The notes under the pieces are model-generated. The model did not search any database and had not been told where the DNA came from. It was given only the letters and a program-made list of their open reading frames with translations. Shown piece by piece: positions 57,169 to 64,000 of a DNA stretch of 64,000 nucleotides. The stretch's first letter is position 1. Each line of letters starts with the position of its first letter. Source of the stretch: Nonomuraea pusilla (GTDB lineage: Bacteria; Actinomycetota; Actinomycetes; Streptosporangiales; Streptosporangiaceae); NCBI RefSeq assembly GCF_900109355.1, contig NZ_FOBF01000008.1, positions 124,001 to 188,000 on the forward strand, in the 5' to 3' direction. A program made the position numbers and the translations under genes.

Positions 57169-58683
57169 TCAGGAGTCGCCGGTGAGGGCCGCCACCAGCT
57201 CGGCGGCCGTCTCGCAGCGGTCGAACAGCTCCCCCACGTGCGCCTTCGTGCCGCGCAGCGGCTCCAGGGTGGGGACGCGCTGCAGCGACTCCCTGCCGGG
57301 GATGTCGAAGATCACGGAGTCCCAGGACGCGGCGGCCACGGACTCGCTGTACTGGCGCAGGCACCGGCCGCGGAAGTAGGCGCGCGTGTCGGTGGGCGGG
57401 TGCTCCACCGCGCGCAGCACCTCCTCCTCGCTCACCAGGCGCTGCATGCGGCCCCTCGCGACGAGCCGGTTGTACAGGCCGCGGTCGGGCCGGATGTCGG
57501 AGTACTGCAGGTCGACGAGCTGGAGCCGCGGGTGCGACCAGGGCAGGCCGTCACGCGTGCGGTACCCCTCCAGGAGCTCCAGCTTGGCCACCCAGTCGAG
57601 CTCGCGGGCGAGCTGCATCGGGTCCTCGGCCAGGCGGGTGAGCACCGACTCCCAGCGGTCGAGGACGTCCTTGTTCATCTCGTCCTGGGCGGTGCCGCGC
57701 TCCTCCACGTACTTGCGGGCCTGCTCCAGGTACTCCATCTGCAACTGCACGGCGGTGAGCCTGCGCCCGTCGCGCATCGGGATCTCGTAGCGGCAGCTCG
57801 GGTCGTGCGAGACGGCCCGAAGGGCCTGCACCGGGTTCTCGACGGCGAGGTCGCGGGTGAGGAAGCCGTCCTCGATCATGGCGAGCACCAGCGCGGTCGA
57901 GCCGAGCTTCAGGTACGTCGAGATCTCGGACATGTTGGCGTCGCCGATGATGACGTGCAGGCGGCGGTACTTCTCGGGGTCGGCGTGCGGCTCGTCCCTC
58001 GTGTTGATGATGGGCCGCTTGAGCGTGGTCTCCAGGCCGACCTCGACCTCGAAGAAGTCGGCGCGCTGGCTGATCTGGAAGCCCTCGCCCCTGGAGTCCT
58101 GGCCGATGCCGACCTTGCCCGCGCCGACGACGACCTGGCGGGAGACGAAGAACGGCGTGAGGTGCCGCACGATGTCGGCGAACGGCGTGGCCCGCCGCAT
58201 GAGGTAGTTCTCGTGGCAGCCGTACGAGGCGCCCTTGGCGTCGGTGTTGTTCTTGTACAGCTGGATCGGCGCGTTGGTGGGGATGGCGGAGGCCCGCTGG
58301 GCGGCGTCGTACATGACGCGCTCGCCCGCCTTGTCCCAGATGACGGCGGCACGCGGGTTGGTGCACTCGGGTGCGGAGTACTCGGGGTGGGCGTGGTCGA
58401 CGTACAGGCGGGCGCCGTTGGTGAGGATGACGTTGGCGAGCCCGAGGTCCTCGTCGGTGAGCTGCGTGGGGTCGGCGACCTCTCTGGCCAGGTCGAAGCC
58501 GCGCGCGTCGCGCAGCGGGTTCTCCTCCTCGAAGTCCCACCGCGCCCTGCGCGCCCTGGCCGCCGAGGCGGCCAGGTAGGCGTTCACGACCTGGGAGGAG
58601 GTCACCATCGCGTTGGCGCCTGGCTGACCTGGTACGGAGATGCCGTACTCGGTCTCGATTCCCATCACCCGACGCACCGTCAT
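57169..58683 (-). CDS. dop: Dop, depupylase/Pup deamidase
   Basis: 504-residue paralogue of PafA. N-terminal [20 protein letters not shown] with the ExE motif, the Dop loop region (residues ~40-80; [19 protein letters not shown]) that distinguishes Dop from PafA, and [18 protein letters not shown]. Dop removes Pup from tagged proteins; with a Glu-ending Pup its deamidase role is dispensable here (inference). GAGGG is upstream of ATG 58683. Confidence 0.96.
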   Translation of the reverse strand: MTVRRVMGIETEYGISVPGQPGANAMVTSSQVVNAYLAASAARARRARWDFEEENPLRDARGFDLAREVADPTQLTDEDLGLANVILTNGARLYVDHAHPEYSAPECTNPRAAVIWDKAGERVMYDAAQRASAIPTNAPIQLYKNNTDAKGASYGCHENYLMRRATPFADIVRHLTPFFVSRQVVVGAGKVGIGQDSRGEGFQISQRADFFEVEVGLETTLKRPIINTRDEPHADPEKYRRLHVIIGDANMSEISTYLKLGSTALVLAMIEDGFLTRDLAVENPVQALRAVSHDPSCRYEIPMRDGRRLTAVQLQMEYLEQARKYVEERGTAQDEMNKDVLDRWESVLTRLAEDPMQLARELDWVAKLELLEGYRTRDGLPWSHPRLQLVDLQYSDIRPDRGLYNRLVARGRMQRLVSEEEVLRAVEHPPTDTRAYFRGRCLRQYSESVAAASWDSVIFDIPGRESLQRVPTLEPLRGTKAHVGELFDRCETAAELVAALTGDS

Positions 58684-58769
58684 GCAACACCCTCTGTTCG
58701 TCCGGGTCTGTCTATCCGCCGTTTATATGCCCGAGCCTATGCCCTTCACAGTGCCCAGGGGCCAGAGAG

Positions 58770-59894
58770 TTATGGCACCGACGCCTTTTCGACCTGTATG
58801 CCGGGAGTGGCGGCGGTTTGCCGCCGCGCCCGTGGCTTGAGGAGCCGCTGGATGGGACGCTCGGCAAAAGTGTGGACGAGATATGACAGGAGAAGGGCCG
58901 CGAGTGTCGTGACCGTGGCGACCGCCCAGGGGGGCAGCGTGCCGGTCAGCGCCGGGATGAGCGCGACCGCGACCACGCCGTGGAAGAGGTAGAGCGGGTA
59001 GGTCGTGGCGCCGAGCGCGGTCAGCGCCCGCGTCGCCGGCAGCCGCAGCAGGCCGAGCGCGACCAGCGCCATCACGCCGAACACGAGCGTGATGGTGATG
59101 ATCACGCCGGTGTCGGTGACGGGCATGTTCTTGAACCCGGCCACCTTGATCCGGCCGTGGACGCGCTCCAGCGCCGAGTGGATCGAGATGCCGTAGCCGG
59201 CGACGACGTACACCCAGGGCAGCCAGGCGCTGCCCCGCTGGTGGATCAGGTAGAGCGCCATGCCCGCGACGAAGTACGGCGCGTAGCGCGGCATGACGAC
59301 CTCGTTCACGATCTCGTTGCCGAGCAGCTCCGCCCCGACGGCCGCGGCCAGCCACACGCCGCAGAACGCCAGGACCCGCCCGTACGTGACGCCTGCGATG
59401 ACGAGGATCGAGATCAGCAGGTAGAAGCGCAGCTCGGCCCAGAGCGACCAGTAGACGCCGCTGGCGTCGCCCACCTGCACCAGGCGCTGGAACATGGTGG
59501 CGTTGACCAGGTAGCCGCCGGTGGAGAGCTTGGGGTCGAGCGCGGTGGCGCCGGTCAGCCCGTACAGGGCGGCCACGGCTCCGAGACTGATCCAGTACGC
59601 CGGGTAGAGGCGGACGAACCGGGACCTCGCGAACGCCCCGAGCCCCCGCCCCCACACCGTCATGAGGATGACGAACCCGCTGATGACGAAGAACAGCTCG
59701 ACCCCGAGGATGCCGAGGCCCGCGACGGGCGCGACCGCCGGGAAGAGCGCGGCGGGGCGGTCGCCCCACACGGAGGCGTACGCGACGAGGTAGTGGAAGG
59801 CCACCACGGCGAGCGCCGCGATGAAACGCAGGAGGTCGAGCTCGGCCAGCCGGCCGTCTCCTCGGGAATGCTTCGGCCGGTTCCGTTGGTGCAC
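58770..59894 (-). CDS. Acyltransferase 3 (OafA/YrhL) family membrane protein
   Basis: 374-residue integral membrane acyltransferase with about ten helices. Motif RFIAALAVVAFHYLVAYASVW at the N terminus, with the catalytic His in the first helix, then GVELFFVISGFVI and RFVRLYPAYWI. Such proteins O-acylate lipids, peptidoglycan or exported polymers. A soluble C-terminal extension is short. The start is GTG 59894. It lies between dop and the first SIS gene, on the same strand, not overlapping. Confidence 0.93.
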   Translation of the reverse strand: MHQRNRPKHSRGDGRLAELDLLRFIAALAVVAFHYLVAYASVWGDRPAALFPAVAPVAGLGILGVELFFVISGFVILMTVWGRGLGAFARSRFVRLYPAYWISLGAVAALYGLTGATALDPKLSTGGYLVNATMFQRLVQVGDASGVYWSLWAELRFYLLISILVIAGVTYGRVLAFCGVWLAAAVGAELLGNEIVNEVVMPRYAPYFVAGMALYLIHQRGSAWLPWVYVVAGYGISIHSALERVHGRIKVAGFKNMPVTDTGVIITITLVFGVMALVALGLLRLPATRALTALGATTYPLYLFHGVVAVALIPALTGTLPPWAVATVTTLAALLLSYLVHTFAERPIQRLLKPRARRQTAATPGIQVEKASVP

Positions 59895-59929
59895 GCCCCT
59901 TTGACGATCACTTCGTCACATCGGTTCCC

Positions 59930-60589
59930 TCAGTCACTTTCTTCCCTCATGTCGCGGCCGAGGGTTTCGACCGTGAGCTCCCACAACAGGTGGCACAGGG
60001 TCGTCTGGACCTCCTGGACGCGGTGCACCGACGGCGACGGCACCACGAACAGGTGCTCGATGCTGTCCAGCTCCGCCATCCTGCCGCCGTCGTAGCCGGC
60101 CAGGCCGACGGTGAGCAGCCCGCGCGCGGCGGCGGTGTCGAAGGCGCGCAGCAGGTTGGCCGAGTTGCCGCTGGTGGACAGGCCGACCGCGATGTCGCAC
60201 GGGCGGCCGAACGCGGCGACCTGGCGGGAGAACACGACGTCGGGCCCGACGTCGTTGGACAGCGCGGTGATCACGGCGATGTCGCCGGTGAGCGAGAGCG
60301 CGGGCAGCGGCCGGGCGCCGCCCGCGGGGGCGCAGAACGCGCCCGCGACGGCCTGGGCGTCGGTGGCGCTGCCGCCGTTGCCGAACGCGAGCAGCCTGCC
60401 GCCCCGGGCGAAGCGGTCCGCCATCGCCGCCGCGCAGGCCCGCAGCCGCTCCTCCTCGGCGGCGACGACCCGGGCCCGCAGCTCGACGACCTCCATCGCC
60501 TTGGCAGCGGTGGACCGGCGTACCTGCTCGATCAGCGACTCGGTGTCGGTCTCCCCCTCGCGCAGGAACGGGTAGAGCGTCTCGGTCAC
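59930..60589 (-). CDS. SIS-domain protein (phosphoheptose-isomerase-like), hydrogenase-associated
   Basis: 219-residue sugar isomerase-fold protein resembling GmhA. The phosphosugar-binding motif FGNGGSATDAQAVAGAFC (residues ~70-87) and LSTSGNSANLLRAFD (around 138-152) are intact, so it may still bind a phosphosugar. The start GTG 60589 has GGGGGAGG upstream. It is downstream of hypC and of a second SIS gene in a hypF-SIS-hypC-SIS block, pointing to a role in hydrogenase biogenesis rather than sugar metabolism (inference). Confidence 0.88.
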   Translation of the reverse strand: MTETLYPFLREGETDTESLIEQVRRSTAAKAMEVVELRARVVAAEEERLRACAAAMADRFARGGRLLAFGNGGSATDAQAVAGAFCAPAGGARPLPALSLTGDIAVITALSNDVGPDVVFSRQVAAFGRPCDIAVGLSTSGNSANLLRAFDTAAARGLLTVGLAGYDGGRMAELDSIEHLFVVPSPSVHRVQEVQTTLCHLLWELTVETLGRDMREESD

Positions 60590-60629
60590 GGTCGCCTCCC
60601 CCTCACGGCCCTCACGGCCGGCGTCCCGG

Positions 60630-60845
60630 TCACGGGCGCCTCCCTGTCACGGCTATCGCCTCGCCCGCGTGGACGAGCACGGTGTCGCCCGGCCGGGCCT
60701 CGACCAGGGCGACGCTCACCTCCTCCGGGCCCGACCCCGTGTCGACCAGGGCCATGCCGCCGTCGAGCAGCCGCAGCACGGTCACGGGCACGGCGGCGTC
60801 GGAGCAGGTCACGCAAACCTCGTCACGGCACTCGCGGCCGTTCAC
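60630..60845 (-). CDS. hypC: HypC/HupF-type hydrogenase maturation chaperone, atypical N terminus
   Basis: 71-residue small chaperone. HypC proteins deliver the Fe(CN)2CO precursor; normally Met-Cys at the N terminus provides the essential Cys. Here the protein starts MNGRECRDEVCVTCSDAAV, with Cys at 6, 11 and 14 instead of 2. The rest (VTVLRLLDGGMALVDT, then PGDTVLVHAGEAI) is the HypC OB-like fold. GTG 60845 overlaps the upstream SIS stop by four bases. Confidence 0.82.
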   Translation of the reverse strand: MNGRECRDEVCVTCSDAAVPVTVLRLLDGGMALVDTGSGPEEVSVALVEARPGDTVLVHAGEAIAVTGRRP

Positions 60846-61408
60846 CGCAGCGTCCCCGGCTGCTGGAGGAAGACGTGCACGAGCTCCCACAGCACGTGGT
60901 ACATCGTCACGTGCACCTCCTTGACGATCCTGGGGTCGGTGGCGGCGGCGGTCAGCACGTGGTGGGCGGCCTCGGGCGGCGGCCCGTGGGCGGCCGTCAT
61001 GGCGACGCACAGCAGGCCCGTGCCTCGCGCCTGCTCCAGGCCGCGCCGCACGGCGGCGTCGTCGCCGTCGGCGGCCAGCCCCAGCGCGATGTCGCCGGGG
61101 GCGGCCAGGTGGCGGATCTGGTGGGCGTACACCTCGGCGAAGCCGTCGCGGGCGGCGACGCCGGTCATGGTGGAGACGTCGGCGGTGAGCGCGAGGGCGG
61201 GCAGCGCCCGCTTGCCGACGATCACCGGGTGCACGAACTCGACGGCGACGTGCTGGGCGTCGCTGCTGGAGGTGCCGTCGCCGAAGACGAGGAGCCTGCC
61301 GCCGCCGTGGAAGCGCACGGCCATGGCGTGGCAGGCGCGCGCCACGTCGCCGGCGTGCTCGGCCAGGTGGCGCAGCGGCGCCGTCCTGCTCTCCAGCGCG
61401 ATGGCCAT
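60842..61408 (-). CDS. SIS-domain protein next to hypF
   Basis: 188-residue GmhA-like SIS protein. It has FGDGTSSSDAQHVAVEFV (residues ~42-59) where the phosphosugar loop lies, and LAADGDDAAVRRGLEQA at ~110, which deviates from the usual Ser/Thr-rich signature. The second SIS protein at 59930-60589 keeps it. Perhaps one is enzymatic and one structural, forming a heteromer (inference). ATG 61408 with GGAAGGGGAG upstream; the stop overlaps hypC. Confidence 0.85.
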   Translation of the reverse strand: MAIALESRTAPLRHLAEHAGDVARACHAMAVRFHGGGRLLVFGDGTSSSDAQHVAVEFVHPVIVGKRALPALALTADVSTMTGVAARDGFAEVYAHQIRHLAAPGDIALGLAADGDDAAVRRGLEQARGTGLLCVAMTAAHGPPPEAAHHVLTAAATDPRIVKEVHVTMYHVLWELVHVFLQQPGTLR

Positions 61409-61493
61409 GCTCTCCCCTTCCGCCGCCCGCGGTGACGGTACGTCGTCATCACGCTACGGTGCGGCGGCGGCGCGCCCCGGGAGCGACGCGCGG

Positions 61494-63773
61494 TCAGGGG
61501 CGGGTGCGGGCGGCGGCGATCGCGGCCTGGCCCAGGCTGACGCCGCCGTCGTTGGCGGGGACCCGCCGGTGGGTCAGGACGCGGAAGCCCTCCTCGCGCA
61601 GCCGCCGTACGGCGCGTTCCAGCAGCAGCACGTTCTGGAAGACGCCGCCCGACAGCGCCACCGACTCCAGCCCGGTCGTCTCGCGCAGCGCGGCGCAGCA
61701 GCGCACCAGCGCCTCGCCCAGGCCGTTGTGGAAGCGCGCCGCGATCACGGCAGGGGGCACGCCGCCGGCCAGGTCGTCGGCGGCGGCGCGCACCAGGTCG
61801 CCGCCCTCCACCACGAGGACGTCCCCGGTCGTGATCTCCACCGGGTAGGCGCCCTGTTCGGCCGGGTCGGCGAGCTGCTCCAGCTCGATCGCCGCCTGCC
61901 CCTCGTACGTGACGGCGTCGCGCACGCCGAGCAGCGCGGACACCGCGTCGAACAGGCGGCCCGCGCTGGAGGTCAGCGGCGCGTTGACCCCGCGCTCGGC
62001 CATCACGCACACGTCGGCCCAGCGGGCGGCGTTGCGGCGGGCGACGTCCAGCTCCGGGCGGGTGTCGCGCAGGTGGGCGGCCGCCATCCGCCACGGCTGG
62101 CGGATGGCGGCGGCGCCGCCCGGCATGGGCACGCGGGCCAGGTGGCCGAGCCGTTCGAACGAGACCAGGTCGGCGCGCAGGAACTCGCCGCCCCACAGGG
62201 TGCCGTCGGGGCCGTAGCCGAGCCCGTCGAAGGCGACGCCGATCACGGGCCCGGTCTCGCCGTTGTCGGCCAGGCAGGACGCGACGTGCGCGTGGTGGTG
62301 CTGGACGCCGACCAGCTCGATGCCGGGGATCTCCAGGGCGTGCTTGGTGGACAGGTACTCGGGGTGCAGGTCGTGGGCCACCACCTCGGGCCTGATGTCG
62401 AACAGGCCGCAGAAGTGGTCGATGCCCTCGACGAACGAGCGCAGCGTCTCGTGGTTCTCCAGGTCGCCGATGTGCTGGGAGACGAACGCCCGCCCCCCTT
62501 CCGCCAGGCAGAACGTGCTCTTCAGCTCCGCGCCGCAGGCCAGCACCGCGCGCGCGGCGGGCAGCGGCAGGGGCAGCGGCTCGGGGGCGTAGCCGCGGGC
62601 CCGGCGCACCATGACGGCGGCGCCGGCGACCGGGCGCACCACGGAGTCGTCGGCGCGGACGTGGATGCCCCTGTCGTGGACGAGGAAGGCGTCGGCGATG
62701 CCGCCGAGCCTGGCCAGCGCGTCGGCGTCCTCGTACGCGATCGGCTCGTCGGAGACGTTCCCGCTGGTCAGGACCATGGGGGCGGCGAGGTCGGCCATGA
62801 GCAGGTGGTGCAGCGGCGTGTACGGCAGCATGAGCCCGAGGCTGCGGTTGCCGGGCGCGACCTGCGTGGCGACGGGCGCGCCGGCGCGGCGCGGCAGCAG
62901 CACGACGGGCCTGGCCCGGGAGGTCAGCAGGGCCGCGGCGGCGTCGTCCACCTCGCACAGGGCGCGGGCCTGTTCCAGGTCGGCGACCATGACGGCGAAC
63001 GGTTTGTCCTCGCGGTGCTTGCGCCCGCGCAGCGCCGCCGTCGCCTCCTCGTGGCCGGCGGGGACGGCGAGGTGGAAGCCGCCCAGCCCTTTGATCGCCA
63101 CCACCTTGCCCGCGTGCAGCAGCGCCGCGCAGGCCGTGACGGGGTCGCCGCACAGTTCGGTGCCGCGGGCGTCGAGCAGCCGCAGCCGGGGGCCGCAGGC
63201 GGGGCAGCAGGTCGGCTGGGCGTGGAAGCGGCGGTCGGCCGGGTCGTGGTACTCGGCCGCGCAGTCGGGGCACATGCCGTACGGCGCCATCGTCGTGAGC
63301 AGCCGGTCGTAGGGGACGCCGCGCACGATCGTGAAGCGCGGGCCGCAGTTGGTGCAGTTGACGAAGGGGTAGCGGTGGCGCCGGTCGGCCGGGTCAGCCA
63401 GCTCTCGCAGGCAGTCGTCGCAGGTCGCCGTGTCGGCGGAGACGAGGGCGCGGCGCCGTCCCGACGGGTCGCTCTCGGCGATGGTGAAGCCGGTGCGGCC
63501 GGTGGGCGGGGCGCTGACGACGGTCACCCGGTCGATGCCCGACAGGGCGGGCGCGTCGCGCTCCAGCGCCGTGAGGAACTCCTCGACCCCGGCCAGGGCG
63601 CCCTCGACCTCGATGCGCACGCCGTTGACGTCGTTGCGGACCCGCCCGGCCAGGCCGAGGCGGGTGGCCAGGGCGTACACGAACGGCCGGAAGCCGACGC
63701 CCTGCACGACGCCCTCGACGTGCACCTCCACCCTCTTGGCCGCGTGTCCGGGCACGCTCTCCTGCGTCGTCAC
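61494..63773 (-). CDS. hypF: HypF, carbamoyltransferase for [NiFe]-hydrogenase maturation
   Basis: 759-residue enzyme that makes the cyanide ligand precursor from carbamoyl phosphate. Domains in order: acylphosphatase (EGVVQGVGFRPFVYALA at ~19-35), zinc fingers (CDDCLREL, CTNCGPRF, CPDCAAEY, CCPACGPRL around 108-195), YrdC-like (residues ~200-380), and Kae1-like C-terminal domain with HHHAHVASCLADNG. All are complete. Start GTG 63773. The hydrogenase structural genes are not in the window. Confidence 0.95.
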   Translation of the reverse strand: MTTQESVPGHAAKRVEVHVEGVVQGVGFRPFVYALATRLGLAGRVRNDVNGVRIEVEGALAGVEEFLTALERDAPALSGIDRVTVVSAPPTGRTGFTIAESDPSGRRRALVSADTATCDDCLRELADPADRRHRYPFVNCTNCGPRFTIVRGVPYDRLLTTMAPYGMCPDCAAEYHDPADRRFHAQPTCCPACGPRLRLLDARGTELCGDPVTACAALLHAGKVVAIKGLGGFHLAVPAGHEEATAALRGRKHREDKPFAVMVADLEQARALCEVDDAAAALLTSRARPVVLLPRRAGAPVATQVAPGNRSLGLMLPYTPLHHLLMADLAAPMVLTSGNVSDEPIAYEDADALARLGGIADAFLVHDRGIHVRADDSVVRPVAGAAVMVRRARGYAPEPLPLPLPAARAVLACGAELKSTFCLAEGGRAFVSQHIGDLENHETLRSFVEGIDHFCGLFDIRPEVVAHDLHPEYLSTKHALEIPGIELVGVQHHHAHVASCLADNGETGPVIGVAFDGLGYGPDGTLWGGEFLRADLVSFERLGHLARVPMPGGAAAIRQPWRMAAAHLRDTRPELDVARRNAARWADVCVMAERGVNAPLTSSAGRLFDAVSALLGVRDAVTYEGQAAIELEQLADPAEQGAYPVEITTGDVLVVEGGDLVRAAADDLAGGVPPAVIAARFHNGLGEALVRCCAALRETTGLESVALSGGVFQNVLLLERAVRRLREEGFRVLTHRRVPANDGGVSLGQAAIAAARTRP

Positions 63774-63779
63774 AGGCCC

Positions 63780-63785
63780 AGTGTG
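63780..63785 (-). promoter_or_regulatory. Weak -10 hexamer CACACT upstream of hypF
   Basis: CACACT, spacer GGGCCT (6 bases), GTG 63773; one base off TANNNT. Confidence 0.3.
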
Positions 63786-63903
63786 CGCCTCCGCGGGGCC
63801 GCGCGCATGCGTATCGCGCGTGTCGCGCCGCAGGTGCGCGCACCGGGGCGGGCCGCGCGGGCGGAGCGACCGGGGAGACGCCGGGGAGCCCGCCGGGAGA
63901 CGC

Positions 63904-63939
63904 GGAAGGGCCGCGCGGTGCTGTCCGCGCGGCCCTTCC
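63904..63939. terminator. Perfect 15-bp hairpin after mpa/arc
   Basis: Arms ggaagggccgcgcgg (63904-63918) and ccgcgcggcccttcc (63925-63939), 6-base loop tgctgt, eight bases after the stop of the partial mpa/arc gene. No U-tract. Confidence 0.65.
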
Positions 63940-63947
63940 TCGACGGG

Positions 63948-64000
63948 TCAGAGGTACTGGCCGGTGTTGGCGACGGTGTCGATCGACCGTCCGGCCTCGG
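63948..64000 (-). CDS. arc: C-terminus of proteasomal AAA+ ATPase Mpa/ARC (partial)
   Basis: The stop TGA at 63948-63950 is preceded by codons for EAGRSIDTVANTGQYL. The terminal GQYL is the proteasome-docking motif of Mpa/ARC ATPases, which insert it into the alpha-ring pockets. The rest lies beyond the right edge. It supports the idea that the genes between dop and mpa were inserted here. Confidence 0.85.
   Translation of the reverse strand, partial: EAGRSIDTVANTGQYL

Overview
The window comes from a very GC-rich actinobacterium. Reading frames show the strong G/C third-position bias of such genomes, many starts are GTG, and the right half carries the Pup-proteasome gene set (pup, dop, pafA, pafB, pafC, prcA, prcB and the last codons of the ring ATPase Mpa/ARC) beside tatA, tatC and helY, an arrangement known only from Actinobacteria. 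Pup ends in Gly-Gly-Glu. A member of the Streptosporangiales (Nonomuraea-like) would fit, but this is inferred from gene content, not from a marker search.

Layout. 1-6.2 kb: the tail of a tricorn-type protease, a glycosyltransferase, a secreted HNH nuclease, a secreted SGNH hydrolase, an isochorismate synthase and a YigZ-family protein. 6.3-16.6 kb: a hydantoin/oxoproline-type catabolic locus made of hyuA-hyuB on the plus strand facing a minus-strand operon (MFS transporter, shortened hydantoinase-A paralogue, DUF917 protein, PucR-type regulator) whose genes are joined by GTGA overlaps. 16.7-18.4 kb: an LPXTG surface protein. 18.5-22.1 kb: a sugar ABC importer of the periplasmic-binding-protein type, divergent from a TetR regulator. 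22.2-25.1 kb: a CoA lyase and CoA-transferase pair divergent from a GntR/FCD regulator. 25.2-33.3 kb: HAD phosphatase, inositol monophosphatase-like enzyme, GntR/UTRA regulator, DedA protein, an XRE regulator with a small membrane partner, a STAS protein, a DUF11 secreted protein, an RNB exonuclease and a small membrane protein. 33.4-36.4 kb: a TetR regulator, an ABC exporter and, directly upstream of the exporter, a 45-codon gene for a Trp/Gly/Arg/Cys-rich peptide preceded by an AT-rich leader. 36.6-46 kb: helY, a TetR/MFS efflux pair, a lipid kinase, tatC, tatA and pafC-pafB. 46-64 kb: DUF3866, DUF3291, a COG2345-type regulator, two double-FKBP lipoproteins, pafA, two small secreted proteins, prcA-prcB, a DinB2-type polymerase, pup, dop, an acyltransferase, and a hydrogenase-maturation block (hypF, SIS, hypC, SIS) that separates dop from the end of mpa/arc at the right edge.

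The most interesting locus is the peptide gene at 36022-36159. It has a perfect Shine-Dalgarno, encodes repeats of Arg-Arg-Trp-Trp-Gly with four Cys, is followed by a 14-bp perfect hairpin with a weak U-tract and then by an ABC exporter, and is preceded by an AT-rich stretch (about 41% G+C). This is the architecture of a ribosomally made exported peptide system; I do not recognise the family.

Two window-wide patterns stand out. First, about fifteen genes start 6-8 bases after a TANNNT hexamer, the actinobacterial leaderless-transcript arrangement; these starts are annotated individually. Second, at least eight gene ends or neighbouring gaps carry locus-specific, GC-rich tandem repeats (unit 10-51 bp), several running through the stop codon of the gene.
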